Of a stretch of 44,386 bases of DNA, positions 8,691 through 17,345 are shown piece by piece. Under the pieces are notes generated by a model. The model did not search any database and was not told where the DNA came from. It saw only the letters and a list, made by a program, of their open reading frames with translations. Numbering within the stretch: position 1 is the stretch's first letter; each line of letters opens with the position of its first letter. Origin of the DNA: Reyranella soli (GTDB lineage: Bacteria; Pseudomonadota; Alphaproteobacteria; Reyranellales; Reyranellaceae); the NCBI RefSeq assembly GCF_007992495.1, contig NZ_BKAJ01000118.1:1-44386 (forward strand). Reading direction: 5' to 3'. The position numbers and the translations under genes are program-made.

Positions 8691-8871
8691 CTATTGGGGC
8701 GCGGTGTCTGGCGGATTTTGCTTGTCCTCGTAAGCCGTAAGGCCTTCCCAAGTCTCGGCCGTATCGAGCATGAGCTTGCGGGATGCAGCATCCGCGTTGG
8801 CGTCGGAACGGCACTCCTCCCGCTAGCCTGCGGTACTGTTCCGCGCGATTTGGCAGGTTTCGATACGGCAT
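8691..8871 (-). pseudogene. Small conserved protein, one frameshift
   Basis: ATG at 8871 gives MPYRNLPNRAEQYRRLAGGV. After an extra C near 8808 the sequence continues in another frame as SDANADAASRKLMLDTAETW, then EGLTAYEDKQNP, ending at TAG 8691-8693. Rejoined it is about 60 residues: a helical protein with AEQYRRLA and an AETWE.L..YE end, a pattern I associate with short conserved hypothetical proteins of rhizobia. The single-base insertion breaks it as written. Confidence 0.5.
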
Positions 8872-8919
8872 TTATCAGTTTCCGCCCTTCTTCCCGGCGT
8901 CCGGCGGCGGGTATCCGCT

Positions 8920-9132
8920 TCATCGACCCTCTTCTAGCCGAAGAGTTGCAAGCTTCTCCAGGAGCGCCTGGTGCGAGGCGTTGCACTTTGCAAACGACCT
9001 TTCCGCTTCAGCCGTGCGGTGCCCTTCTCTACGCAGGCCCTCGATCGCGATACGCTGCCGCGCCAAGGCTCTCGCGCCGCTTTCCACCGCCGCCTGAAGA
9101 AGCTCAATCCTGGTCGCAAATGGGCGGTGCAT
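8920..9132 (-). CDS. Small coiled-coil-like protein (family copy 1)
   Basis: A 70-residue, highly charged helical protein: MHRPFATRIELLQAAVESGA, then RALARQRIAIEGLRREGH, then ALLEKLATLRLEEGR. Heptad-like spacing of hydrophobics suggests a short coiled coil. The GAR...RQR..I..L...G core recurs in the frameshifted gene at 11464-11687 (GARYIERQRQIVFLLKEAD). No function is known to me. It lies on the same strand as, and just upstream of, the small gene at 8691-8871. Confidence 0.55.
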   Translation of the reverse strand: MHRPFATRIELLQAAVESGARALARQRIAIEGLRREGHRTAEAERSFAKCNASHQALLEKLATLRLEEGR

Positions 9133-9244
9133 ACAGGTTCAAATGCCCAACCGGCGCAAAATGTGACGTGACCAATCGAGGTGGCCGACAATCGCGCCCG
9201 CGGTAAGACCGCCTCGTCAGAGGGCCGACCGGCAAAGCGCCCCC

Positions 9245-9760
9245 GCCGGTAAGAGCGGGCTAGGTATTCGGAGATATCATGAAGATCCGAGTGCCCGCGG
9301 CGAAGCCATCTGCCGGCTCGTCGAGCTGGAATTCAATGCGAAGCGGAAGGCGCGGCGATCTATCAGCGAAAGTCCCGCCCCTGCGGTGAGGCGACCGGCA
9401 GCTTGTTCAGATGGCGGCACGACTGTTGGTGGCCCTGGAGTCCGGCCAACCTCTCTCGACGGCGTGGATTTGCTCGCGGATCACTACTGGGGCGATCTCG
9501 CGGAGGCTCATCCCGGCGTCGTCGACGCAACCCTCGACGACATGGGGTAAACTCCGTCGGCGCGCTCATGCTCGAGATGGAGCACTGGGCTGACGATAGA
9601 GCTGCAGACAATGGGCCCAGGGAATGGGAGCTTCGCGGCGCGTCACTGCCGGCGCTTGCCAGGGTTGTCCGCGGCGATCGGTCAGATGTTGGCGGGGCTA
9701 GACCCGCGCCACCGAAACCAGCTGTCGCATAATGTGGGTGAAGGGCGTGGTCGAGGGCAT
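9245..9760. other. Degenerate stretch, protein-like fragments only
   Basis: Short protein-like pieces occur in different rightward frames: GEAICRLVELEFNAKRKARR near 9305-9360, GVDLLADHYWGDLAEAHPGV near 9460-9520, and MLEMEHWADDRAADNGP near 9570-9620. None extends into a full gene. The stretch looks like decayed coding DNA leading into the ParB-like relic. Confidence 0.3.
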
Positions 9761-10159
9761 ATGATTCGCAGCACTCAGTGGTTCAGGTTTGAGCTTCCCG
9801 ACGAGTGGTGGGAAGCCGCCGGCATGAACGGCTTCGCAACGTAACGAACGGCTTACCGCCGACCGGCGAACCCCAACACGCTGATATTATCGATCGCCGA
9901 AATTGGCGTCCAACAGCGGGCGCCAGAAGCCCCTGACTTGGACAGAGACCGATTGATAAGCGTGCTCGAGGCGATTCGCTTCGAACGCCCGCTGCCGCTT
10001 ATCGAGGTGACTGTCTCTCCTGGCGGAGCCCAGCCTCAGTATTGGCTTTACCATGGCAGACATCGGCTTGCTGCCTCCGTGGCTACCGGCCTCTCCCTGG
10101 TGCCAGCCGTCGTCGTAAGAACGCTCGAAGACATCAAGCGCGATGAAGGCGTGACTTGA
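9761..10159 (+). pseudogene. ParB-like nuclease-domain protein, in-frame stop
   Basis: The frame reads MIRSTQWFRFELPDEWWEA, reaches TAA at 9842-9844, then continues in the same frame with RTAYRRPANPNTLILSIAEI, DRDRLISVLEAIRFERPLPL and PQYWLYHGRHRLAASVATG. The motif PLP.IEV...YWLYHGRHRLAA is that of ParB/Srx-like domains, which bind nucleotides or DNA. Rejoined it is about 132 residues. Only the single stop breaks it, so a point mutation or one miscalled base could be the cause. A start at 9938 would keep only the C-terminal half. Confidence 0.55.
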
Positions 10160-10364
10160 GATCAATTGCCTGAGGTGGCGTCTATGATAGCCGGCTACTT
10201 TGCGCCTATCCAACTTTTGGTAGCAGAGCGGAGCGACGCTCGACGAGGTCGACGGCGACGAGGATCTCATGGAGTTCGCGGGTGCGCTTTCGCGGCGCGA
10301 TTCAGATGACGCCGAGGACTAAGAGTCGCTCCTGCGCGTCTGCTCAGCAGTCCAAGCAAGGGCC

Positions 10365-10678
10365 TTAGCCCAGGCAACCCGACGGCGCCACGTCGACGCC
10401 GACGAACTGCTTGATGTACCAGCCGACCGTCGCCCACTGGAACAGCATGCAAGCACAAGGCTCGAGCCCGTTGTTCAGGTGGTAGGCCTGCCCCAGGCCT
10501 CGGTTGCTCAAGTCCTTGCACAGGCCCCAGCCGAAGATGGTGTTATCCTTCTCCGCGCCCTCGGTGACATTGCCGATCCAAATGCCGGCGCGCAGCGTCG
10601 CGGAAATCGTGTTGCTTTAGATATAGACCGGCTGTTGAGCGCGGTGTTCACGGCCTGGCCGTAGACGTCGTAATACAT
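10365..10678 (-). pseudogene. Conserved-looking unknown protein, one frameshift
   Basis: ATG at 10678 gives MYYDVYGQAVNTALNSRSIS. After a missing A near 10617 the frame continues SNTISATLRAGIWIGNVTE, then DNTIFGWGLCKDLSNRGL, then EPCACMLFQWATVGWYIKQF, ending VAPSGCLG and TAA. Rejoined it is about 105 residues, rich in Trp, Gly and Cys with near-perfect protein-like composition. I recognise no family. The AAAA to AAA deletion is the only lesion. An upstream non-ATG extension to 10726 is possible. Confidence 0.5.
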
Positions 10679-10739
10679 CACCTCGGATCGTGTAGGCTCA
10701 TTTTGTCCAATTGGTCTTTCCCCCAAAGGTCGCGCATCC

Positions 10740-11463
10740 TACACCTCTCGAGGTTCGGCGCACCCTCTTCGATGCAACCTTACGATCCTGAGGCTGTTGG
10801 GGAAAGTATGGGCGCGTAAAGGTCGCGCTGGGCCAGTTGGAAGCCAGCACCACGGCTGGTTCACCGATTGCTTCGACACGCCGGTCCTGCAACGGGCAAA
10901 GTGTCTCCTCGACGACTCGCCCGCGCTGATCCGGCGGCCGGGATCGTTTAGCATTTGGTCAGTTCGGTGCCGGTGAAGGGTGCCTGTGCCGGCCCCCCAG
11001 CCTTGCAACGATCGGCGATTACGTTCGGGGTGTTGGCACTGAGGCGGAGAAGCTGGGCGATGAATGACGCGGCGCGCTGGAGACGGTCTCGGATCGGGAT
11101 CTGCCCAGCATGGCACGGCGCTGGGATCGGCCACAAAAAGGCCCATTGCAGGCCCTCGTGGGGAGGAACTCATAAGGTACCTTTTTTGCCTCGACCGTAA
11201 ATCGTTGAGCACCGCATTAATGGTACATCAGCCCTCACTGCTCACCCCAATCGCAGCCAAGGGCTAGGCCACGCATGGGAACGCCCTGTAAGCCGTGCGG
11301 GGCCGCCTCGTTACAGCGGACATTGCCCATCGGGCGATGCCGACGCCCTACAGCGGGCCGCGCGCAGCCTCGGGACCAGCGCATAGGCGTCGGTGAGGAT
11401 GGGGATGCCGCCCTCATCCGGTGCGTATGACAACAGGTTCCTGATGACGTGGCGTGTGGGCAT
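10740..11463. repeat. Gene-poor stretch with degenerate hairpin repeat
   Basis: No convincing intact gene. At about 11268-11314 a sequence resembles the inverted repeat at 4443-4485 (GGGCTAGGCCACGCATG ... GTGCGGGGCCGCC) with mismatches in the stem. Leftward fragments such as ANTPNVIADRC near 10960-11030 look protein-like but are too short to call. Confidence 0.3.
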
Positions 11464-11687
11464 ATGGACCGACGGGCTCTTGAACAGCACCTCTCGCAGG
11501 TCAATGCCGACCTCACCGTCGGAGCTCGGTACATAGAGCGACAACGCCAAATCGTGTTCCTCTTAAAGGAAGCCGATCCGCGCGCTTCTACTGCAAAGCG
11601 GTTGTTGCAAGAGGCCGAAGAAAAAATCAGGCAGTCCTCGCCGCTGAGGCGGACCGGCTTGCGAAGGAATTGGCAGCGCTGTCTTAG
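11464..11687 (+). pseudogene. Small coiled-coil-like protein (copy 2), frameshifted
   Basis: ATG at 11464 gives MDRRALEQHLSQVNADLTVG, then ARYIERQRQIVFLLKEAD and AKRLLQEAEEK. At the A-run 11621-11626 one A appears to be missing; the next frame continues QAVLAAEADRLAKELAALS and stops at TAG. Rejoined it is a charged, heptad-like helix of about 74 residues, related to the gene at 8920-9132. Function unknown. Confidence 0.5.
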
Positions 11688-12290
11688 GTGCGCTTTATAC
11701 TCAATTGCGTGAAGATCGCTGTGTAAGCCGCGTGCTCGCAGCGGCGGGCGGCCAGCCACAGCATACAGCGGCTGCGCGGCATCGAGTTGGTACAGGATCC
11801 AGGCACGCCCCCGCCACGCCGTCTCCCCTCGTCCCTGGGGACGCTCGCCTACTTGCGGCGCGCTTTTCTGGCTGAAACGCGAAGCGAGCGGTATGCGCGG
11901 GCTTTCACCTGATCTTGGGTAACGTTCTAGGTGACGCCAGATCCTATCCTGGGAGACTTGCACGCTTCTTGCATAATCGTTGCTCGGCGACCGTTATTGG
12001 TAGGACGCGACCGAACACTGTTGTCTCGTGAGGTGATCGAAGATGACAACCGCGATTGGCCTTGAGCTGGTGCACCTGCGCGCATTGGGGAACTCTGGCC
12101 GCGCTGCGGCATTGACGGCCTTGCGCCAACGGCGCGAGGCCATGCCTGCGGCAAGCAGACGAAGCAATTCGCGTCAGACCAGCGGGGCCGTTGCCGAGTT
12201 GGACGCTGTTGGCGGACGCAAGGACGAAACAGCGTCCCAATGAGGTCAAAGGCCCTATTTGCGCTCGAACGCCGCTCTCTTGTCGTTGCT
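11688..12290. other. No clear gene
   Basis: Frames here are long only because of high GC. A 66-codon rightward frame at 12043-12243 is Ala/Arg-rich and overlaps nothing recognisable; I do not call it. Confidence 0.3.
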
Positions 12291-12487
12291 TCATGCCAGG
12301 ATATAGAGCACCGGCCACAGGGCCAACAGCAGCCCCACGGCGGCGCCGAACACCTCGCCTATGACCCGCGTGCTGGCTCTCGTGGCCTGCGGCGAGTTCA
12401 ACGCTATGCCGTGCAGCCATATCAGCCGCCGGCCAGTAACACCTCGATGACGACGACTCCGATCAGAGTGCGTGTACGTCTCGACAT
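12291..12487 (-). pseudogene. Small two-span membrane protein, stop plus frameshift
   Basis: ATG at 12487 gives MSRRTRTLIGVVVIEVLLAG, a positively charged N-terminus and first membrane span, ending at TGA. A one-base slip later the protein resumes as LHGIALNSPQATRASTRV, then IGEVFGAAVGLLLALWPVLY, a second span ending ILA and TGA. Rejoined it is a 65-residue inner-membrane protein with two spans. As written it is interrupted twice within a few codons. Confidence 0.45.
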
Positions 12488-12489
12488 GA

Positions 12490-13287
12490 CTGCCTCCCTG
12501 ATCAATGCCGCGAAGCTTGGCGGACGACTAGATAAACGATGGCGCTGCCCAATCCCCGGGACTTGGGCCAAGTCCGCTCATCGAGAAACGCTCGATTCGC
12601 CGAGCACTTTTCCGCCGGTGTGACTAACCAGCACCTGCGCTCCCACGTTTTCGACTAAGGGTTGGCCTCGCGGGAAGCAGAGGAATCGCTGTCATGTGGG
12701 TGGTTAGCTGAAGAATGGCCTTCCTTTTGGGATGGGGCGGTGCGGTTGGGGCTACACCGCTTCCAACCAGCAATCGGCGCGAATGCTAGATTTCGAACGG
12801 CGGGGACCTCGCTGGCGCCCGATCGCTCGCGCACCCGCCGCCCAAGCTCAGCGCCGCAGATCGACCTTCAGCTTGTTGGCGTGCTTGGAATGGCACCGCC
12901 GGCTATCCGACGCGCATCTGTGGGGTTGAACTATGCCGGCATCGCCGGCCGGCAACGCCGCCGCGGTCGATCTCATGGCGCGAGCCTTCGCCCACAATGT
13001 GAGAAACCGCACATCGCGCCGGCCGCGCTCGGTGTTACGTGCCGCGCCATGGTTCACGAAGACACTTTCGGCAAGTGGTCGCTTTGTGCGACACACCCGC
13101 ACCGTCTCGGCGGTATCGCTGAGATATTTGCTATTGAAGCCACCGCCGATGCGCGGGCCAACCACCTCCGGTGCGTGGGCGACGTCGTTGGAACGTTCCA
13201 GTCGCGACCGGACCACTCGCAACGAGCGATGCCGGGGGCCATGGCAGCCGCCCACCCGGCTTTACTGCGCCACCGCTAGGGCGATTT
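12490..13287. other. Degenerate stretch; possible dehydrogenase scrap
   Basis: A leftward frame near 13090-13170 reads EVVGPRIGGGFNSKYLSDTA, faintly like the GGGFG segment of large molybdenum hydroxylase subunits (CoxL/XDH type). It is isolated and the flanking sequence does not extend the likeness. No intact gene is visible. Confidence 0.25.
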
Positions 13288-13533
13288 ATGCCGCATCCAC
13301 GCCTCGTCGGCCGGTTTGTCGTGGCGCTGTACGAACGCGTGGGAGGGGCGGCCAACCCATGGCGTCGCGCCGATGACGTCGCGCGCTACGACGGATTACC
13401 AATGGGGAAGCTCGGCGAGGTGCTGGTGGCGGCAACCTCGGCTGGACTGGTTGACCGGAATGCCAATGATCCGGATCTAGTCACGCTCACGGCGGCGGGG
13501 CTATCAGCGGCTCGCGGCAAGACAGCTCGATGA
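13288..13533 (+). CDS. Small winged-helix-like protein (family member)
   Basis: ATG at 13288 (AGGGCG upstream) opens an 81-residue frame: MPHPRLVGRFVVALYERVGG, then WRRADDVARYDGLPMGKLGE, then VLVAATSAGLVDRNANDPDL. The layout WRR...I/V......LG.V...A...GLV.R..NDP.L..LT matches the genes at 27-269 and 13822-14101, so it is a more diverged member of the same small family. The fold is inferred to be winged-helix. No target is evident. The longer upstream extension in this frame is unsupported. Confidence 0.55.
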   Translation: MPHPRLVGRFVVALYERVGGAANPWRRADDVARYDGLPMGKLGEVLVAATSAGLVDRNANDPDLVTLTAAGLSAARGKTAR

Positions 13534-13821
13534 TCTCTGACTCAGCGGTCGCTGATGCCGCCGCGCTTGACTTAGCCCTCTGGGTTGTCACCTCGGAAAT
13601 CCCACTGACAACCGCCAGTGCGGCGATTACGGTCAGAGCTGCATATACCAGCGGTTTTACACTGGGTTGCCCTCCCAATGCCAGCTAAACGCGCAACAAC
13701 CCTCGCGGTTCCCCTTGCGACCCGCTGAGGCCGCCGCCCAAGCCTCGTTCGCTCCGGCGGCGAGTTGCCGGGCAGCAAGGTTGACCCACGGCGCTAGTCC
13801 AGCTCGCGACCTGACGGCTAA

Positions 13822-14101
13822 CTAGGCTGGCCGGACTGGTCGTGCGCCCCAGGCCATGGCCGAGCAGTGGCCATCGCCCAGCCCCGGCTCGTCAGCTTGA
13901 CGAGGATCGGGTCATCGGCGCGCCGCTCCACCAGTCCGGCGGTGACGACATCCGCGACAACCTGGTCGATCTGTTCGCTTGTGATACCAGTGCGCGCAGC
14001 TATAGCGCTGATTCGCCGCCACGACGCTCGGTTGCGGAGGCTGACGTCATGAAGCGCCGCGAGGAACTTTATCGCCGCGCGAGGCGGTCAAGCTTAGACA
14101 T
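13822..14101 (-). pseudogene. Small winged-helix-like protein (frameshifted copy)
   Basis: ATG at 14101 gives MSKLDRLARR and then TAA. One base lower, the sequence continues AIKFLAALHDVSLRNRASWR, then RISAIAARTGITSEQIDQVV, then GLVERRADDPILVKLT. It is about two-thirds identical by eye to the gene at 27-269; the alignment shows one base lost near 14070. The C-terminus extends to TAG at 13822. The intact relative makes the lesion unambiguous. Confidence 0.65.
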
Positions 14102-14230
14102 CGGCCCCAGCACAAACGCAGCGCCAGCCGACGATTCTTCTTCTACGTCGGTTTGTTGGGCTTGCCGATGGCCGCCCGGCGCCTCCCGACACTAGGCCTC
14201 CCGAGGGCGCCGTCAGAGAATTGAGGCGGC

Positions 14231-14944
14231 TCAGTACTCAGGGTCGCGCCAACGGTAGCCGATTTTGTGCACGTTCCTAATCGCCGAGAAGTCGGGGTCG
14301 ACCGCCAGGAATTTTCTTCGGATCCGTTTCATCATCGAGCGGACATTTGTAGTGTATCCAAGAGTGCCGGTGCCAGCGACGAACCCGGGATAATGCATGA
14401 CGTCGTAGATCGCGCGGTAGGTATGGATGCCCTTGCCCAATACCAGCAGCGCCACGATCTTATATTCGGTGTTGGTCAATCCGACATCCCGCTGCCGCCA
14501 TAGGGCGCGCTCCGTGGAAGGATACAAAGCCAGTTCGCCCTGGCGCTCGATTTCGGGAACCGGCGCTGTGGCGCCTTGGCGATGCCCATCGAGGATCACG
14601 CGCAAGCGGTGGGCCAGCACATCTATACCCCGGGCCTTGTCGACAAAGTCGACGGCGCCGCGATCCAGCGCCTGCATCTCCCACTCAACCTTGGAGGATC
14701 CGGTCAGGAAGACGACTGGCAGTTTGATCCCGCGCTCTCTGAGAACGTCCAGGAGCTCAAATCCTGACATCTTGGGCAGGGCCAAGTCGAGCAGCGCCAC
14801 TTTCGCTTCGATGCCATTGCTCAGTGCCTCGAGAAAAGTAGGCCCATCGGCAAAGCACGACACCGAAAATCCTCGGTCAACCAGGTCTGCGGACATAACC
14901 TCCCGATAGTCGTCATCGTCATCAACCAGCAAAATATCGGGCAC
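14231..14944 (-). CDS. OmpR/ChvI-type orphan response regulator
   Basis: A two-domain regulator of 237 residues from GTG at 14944, preceded by AAGGGGACG. Receiver domain (about 1-118): ILLVDDDDDYREVM supplies the acidic pocket, D53 in VALLDLALPKMSG is the phospho-acceptor, and T and K lie in VVFLTGSSK and DFVDKARG. The C-terminal winged helix (about 140-235) includes GLTNTEYKIVALLVLGKG, MMKRIRRKF and a final IRNVHKIGYRWRDPEY, as in OmpR-family DNA-binding domains. NTEYKIV resembles ChvI-like regulators. No sensor kinase gene is adjacent, so its partner lies elsewhere. An ATG 28 codons upstream has no good ribosome site. Confidence 0.88.
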   Translation of the reverse strand: MPDILLVDDDDDYREVMSADLVDRGFSVSCFADGPTFLEALSNGIEAKVALLDLALPKMSGFELLDVLRERGIKLPVVFLTGSSKVEWEMQALDRGAVDFVDKARGIDVLAHRLRVILDGHRQGATAPVPEIERQGELALYPSTERALWRQRDVGLTNTEYKIVALLVLGKGIHTYRAIYDVMHYPGFVAGTGTLGYTTNVRSMMKRIRRKFLAVDPDFSAIRNVHKIGYRWRDPEY

Positions 14945-15792
14945 GTGACACGTCCCCTTCAAGGCAGGCGCGCCTCGTCTCAGTGTTCGGGGGACCCAAT
15001 TTCTAATGAGAAGGGTCCCAACAACCAAGCATCGGCGTTAGCGCGTTGGTGGTACCCCTGCTCGCCAGGGGCTGGCTTGGCGTGGTGAGGCGAAGAGCAC
15101 AACGGCGCCTCGTGCTGCTCACCGACCGCGGCCTGACGCTGGCGGAGCGCGAGAGTCCTGAGCTGGACCCGAACGACCGAAACGTCCCACAGACACCAAT
15201 CGGTCACGATTGCTAGGCAACTTTTGTCTTTGGGCGGCCGTTCCTGGAGTGCTTTTCACCTCCCCCATGAGGTGGCGTTTGCCACATGAGAAGCGCTAGC
15301 GCCGTCCGTGCCCCAAGCCGGACGGCGCTTGTATTGGTGATCGGGGCGACAACACCGGCCGCCGCCGCCACTTGAATTGGGCTAAGCGTGCATTCAATCA
15401 CATTCGACCCAGCTAGGTCCTGCGGCCGTTGGGGTATCTCCAGGATGGAAGAGAGTGAAGAAATGGCGGGTCGTGTGTGGACGACCTCGCCGTCTCCGGC
15501 AGCGCGCCCAATCGGGCCGCCGCTGTCGGCACTACCAACCCTCGCGATCGTGAGCGGGCCTATGTCCAAGCCATACCCGGGCGCCATCAGCGCGCATCGG
15601 AAGTAACTCCTTACGGCGTGGGCCTGCGGCGTGCGGGCACGACATATGCTGTCGCTGCCTCTTGCTCTTTCCCCAATCGAGCACCGATGAAGGGGTAGCG
15701 GGCAGGCCCCACACCCACTGCCACGGGGTGGGCCGCTTTGTTTGCGCCCGACTGATCAGGAGCCAGGCTCTTGACTGAGTAAGGATCGCCTG
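14945..15792. other. Gene-poor stretch with two hairpins
   Basis: No convincing gene. It holds an 11-bp perfect hairpin at 15298-15329 (AGCGCCGTCCG / CGGACGGCGCT, 10-base loop) and a smaller one at 15257-15274 (CACCTC / GAGGTG). Neither is followed by a T-run. They may be attenuator or terminator structures, or remnants of a mobile-element end. Confidence 0.4.
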
Positions 15793-15996
15793 ATGACAGA
15801 CCCCAAGATCCTCGAGGAAGTGCTTGCCGAGGCCGACGTCTTGATCCGTCGGCGGCTCAAGGAGCACGGGATCGAGTTCCCGCACCTGGTCGTCGCCGTG
15901 ACCCCAGATGGCCAGGTCATCTGGCATAGCAACGTGAGTCCCGATGGCTTGCGGTCGTTCGGCAACGACCTGATAAACGTCGCCGACGGGCTGTAA
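15793..15996 (+). CDS. Small conserved protein, paralogue of 2421-2669
   Basis: ATG at 15793 follows AAGGAT by 7 bases. The 67-residue product reads MTDPKILEEVLAEADVLIRR, then RLKEHGIEFPHLVVAVTPD, then GQVIWHSNVSPDGL and SFGNDLINVADGL. It aligns along its length with the gene at 2421-2669, sharing EA..LI.RRL.E, V.TPD..VI...NVSP..L..FG.DL. Cytoplasmic, function unknown. Two intact paralogues 13 kb apart suggest a selected small-protein family. Confidence 0.7.
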   Translation: MTDPKILEEVLAEADVLIRRRLKEHGIEFPHLVVAVTPDGQVIWHSNVSPDGLRSFGNDLINVADGL

Positions 15997-16285
15997 GTGC
16001 CGCTCCGGGCGACACCGACGCCCAAACGCACGGGCGCGACCGGCCCGTCCGCCGGGCGGCTCTGCAGGACTAGTCTTTTTCGCTGCCGGCCCCCGGTTGG
16101 GGTTTAACCGCTTGCCAGAGTCAAATCTGACTCATTGGAGCGTTTTGTCGGGTCGGTGGGTCACCGGAAACCAGCCAGAGGCCAAAACCGCTGTACGAGT
16201 CAAAAACCGGCTTTAGCGTCGATGCTACGTCCAGGCCCCTGCCCGGTCCCTGCAACCACCTGAGAGTGGGCAGCGTAGTTGGCTG

Positions 16286-16498
16286 ATGGTTGACCAGAAC
16301 GACAGGTCCGCCCGTCTCCCGGTGCGGGCATTGTACTATGCGACAGACGGCGAACACCACTGGTGGCTGCTACCGACCGAGTTAAATGACCTAACAAAAC
16401 AGGCAATCGCAGTAGCAGTCGATCGCGGCTGGATGGTGAACCGTGGCGACAGCGTCAAGCTTACGGCCGCCGGTCGGGATCTCATCAGGCGCGGCTGA
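16286..16498 (+). CDS. Small winged-helix-like protein
   Basis: A 70-residue frame: MVDQNDRSARLPVRALYYAT, then WWLLPTELNDLTKQAIAVAV, then DRGWMVNRGDSVKLTAAGRD. The end (GW....GD.VKLTAAGR.L) matches the wing and C-terminus of the small winged-helix family at 27-269 and 13288-13533, though more distantly. It could be a DNA-binding protein. The ribosome site is weak. Confidence 0.5.
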   Translation: MVDQNDRSARLPVRALYYATDGEHHWWLLPTELNDLTKQAIAVAVDRGWMVNRGDSVKLTAAGRDLIRRG

Positions 16499-16504
16499 AA
16501 TCCA

Positions 16505-16725
16505 TCAGCAGTCTATCGCAAGCTGCTTGCTTATGCGTCCGCCACTCGCCGCAAACCCGTGATTGCGCAGGCGTACCGCGATAGCGAGTTCAAACCGGGA
16601 CAGGAGCTGTGTCCACGCCATCCGCAAGATTAGGTCTTCCGCAATAATCGCTTGTATCTCTGCGCGCCGATCTGTTCGAGCGCGTCCCAAAATATCGCCA
16701 CGGCATTATTATTAAGTGCGTTCAT
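16505..16725 (-). pseudogene. Small helical protein, probable frameshift
   Basis: ATG at 16725 gives MNALNNNAVAIFWDALEQIG. A shift near 16665 joins it to EIQAIIAEDLILRMAWTQLL, then SRFELAIAVRLRNHGFAAS, ending at TGA. The rejoined product is about 72 residues. Family unknown; either half alone could be chance, but together they make a coherent helical protein. It is immediately convergent with the gene ending at 16498. Confidence 0.35.
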
Positions 16726-16764
16726 AAGCCCGCGTGCTCGCTAAGCACTACTTACAAGCACTCG

Positions 16765-16950
16765 TCAATCGATCGTGAGCTTCGCGCAAGCAGCGTCCGT
16801 GCAGCGGAGCCACCGCTGCGTCATTCCAAGGCTGCCGAACTGCGGGTGCGGCCTTTCGTACACGAGCGTGAGATCGCGATTGCCGCAACGCCAGCAGCGC
16901 GGCCGATCATCCGCGCTTGCGGATGGTGGTGTATGGATCTGCATCGCCAT
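16765..16950 (-). CDS. Small zinc-ribbon-like protein
   Basis: ATG at 16950 is preceded by GGGAGGGAA. The 61-residue product MAMQIHTPPSASADDRPR continues CWRCGNRDLTLVYERPHPQF and ends WLRCTDAACAKLTID. The CxxC (CWRC) and later CxxxxC (CTDAAC) pairs suggest a small zinc ribbon. It is compact and acidic-basic mixed, probably cytoplasmic. No family name is known to me. The frame is intact. Confidence 0.6.
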   Translation of the reverse strand: MAMQIHTPPSASADDRPRCWRCGNRDLTLVYERPHPQFGSLGMTQRWLRCTDAACAKLTID

Positions 16951-17162
16951 CGGTTCCCTCCCACGGTCCGGGGGCTTTATTGTTAAATCCCCGTCGATCC
17001 GTCGATCTTACTAACTAGCGCTACTCCGAGAACGGCCGAGGAAGGCAATTGTCATCACCCAAAAGTACTACCCTTTCGGAGGCCCAGCTTCGGCGCAGCC
17101 TGCGGTGTCGAGACCACCACCTACGCTATGCCAGAAAGTGCAGTCAGCCGTGGAGGTGAGCC

Positions 17163-17345
17163 ATGAGCGCTCCAATGCTGCTTAACGCTCGCCAGATCCG
17201 AGCGCCCGATCGGCTGAACGTCTCGGAGCGCGGTCTGCGCGATCTCTTGAAACAGGGTCTGCCTTTCCTCAAGGTCGGCAAGCGCAAGATGTTCAGTCCG
17301 GCGAGATCGAGGACTGGATCAAGGAGCGATCACGGTCATGTACAA
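17163..17345 (+). pseudogene. Excisionase / AlpA-like DNA-binding protein, frameshifted
   Basis: ATG at 17163 has a strong GGAGGTGAG site. The product MSAPMLLNARQIRAPDRLNV continues SERGLRDLLKQGLPFLKVGK and RKMFSP. A missing base near 17298 then puts GEIEDWIKERS in the next frame. The pattern (helix-turn-helix then LPFLKVGKRKMFSPGEIEDW) is that of MerR-like excisionase/AlpA proteins that partner integrases. It lies directly upstream of, and overlaps, the integrase fragment. Confidence 0.6.

Noticed and set aside
11235..11963. A 242-codon leftward gene
   Set aside because: It is mostly antisense to the frameshifted coiled-coil gene and has Arg/Ser/Ala-rich composition. A shorter leftward piece (11311-11550) looks somewhat protein-like but overlaps the better-supported gene.
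12848..13255. A molybdenum hydroxylase large subunit (CoxL) gene
   Set aside because: Only one short GGGFNSK-like segment was seen and the flanks do not extend the likeness. Listed only as a possible scrap.
12662..13279. A 205-codon rightward gene
   Set aside because: Composition is Arg/Ala/Pro-rich without recognisable motifs and it overlaps other weak frames; no start signal.
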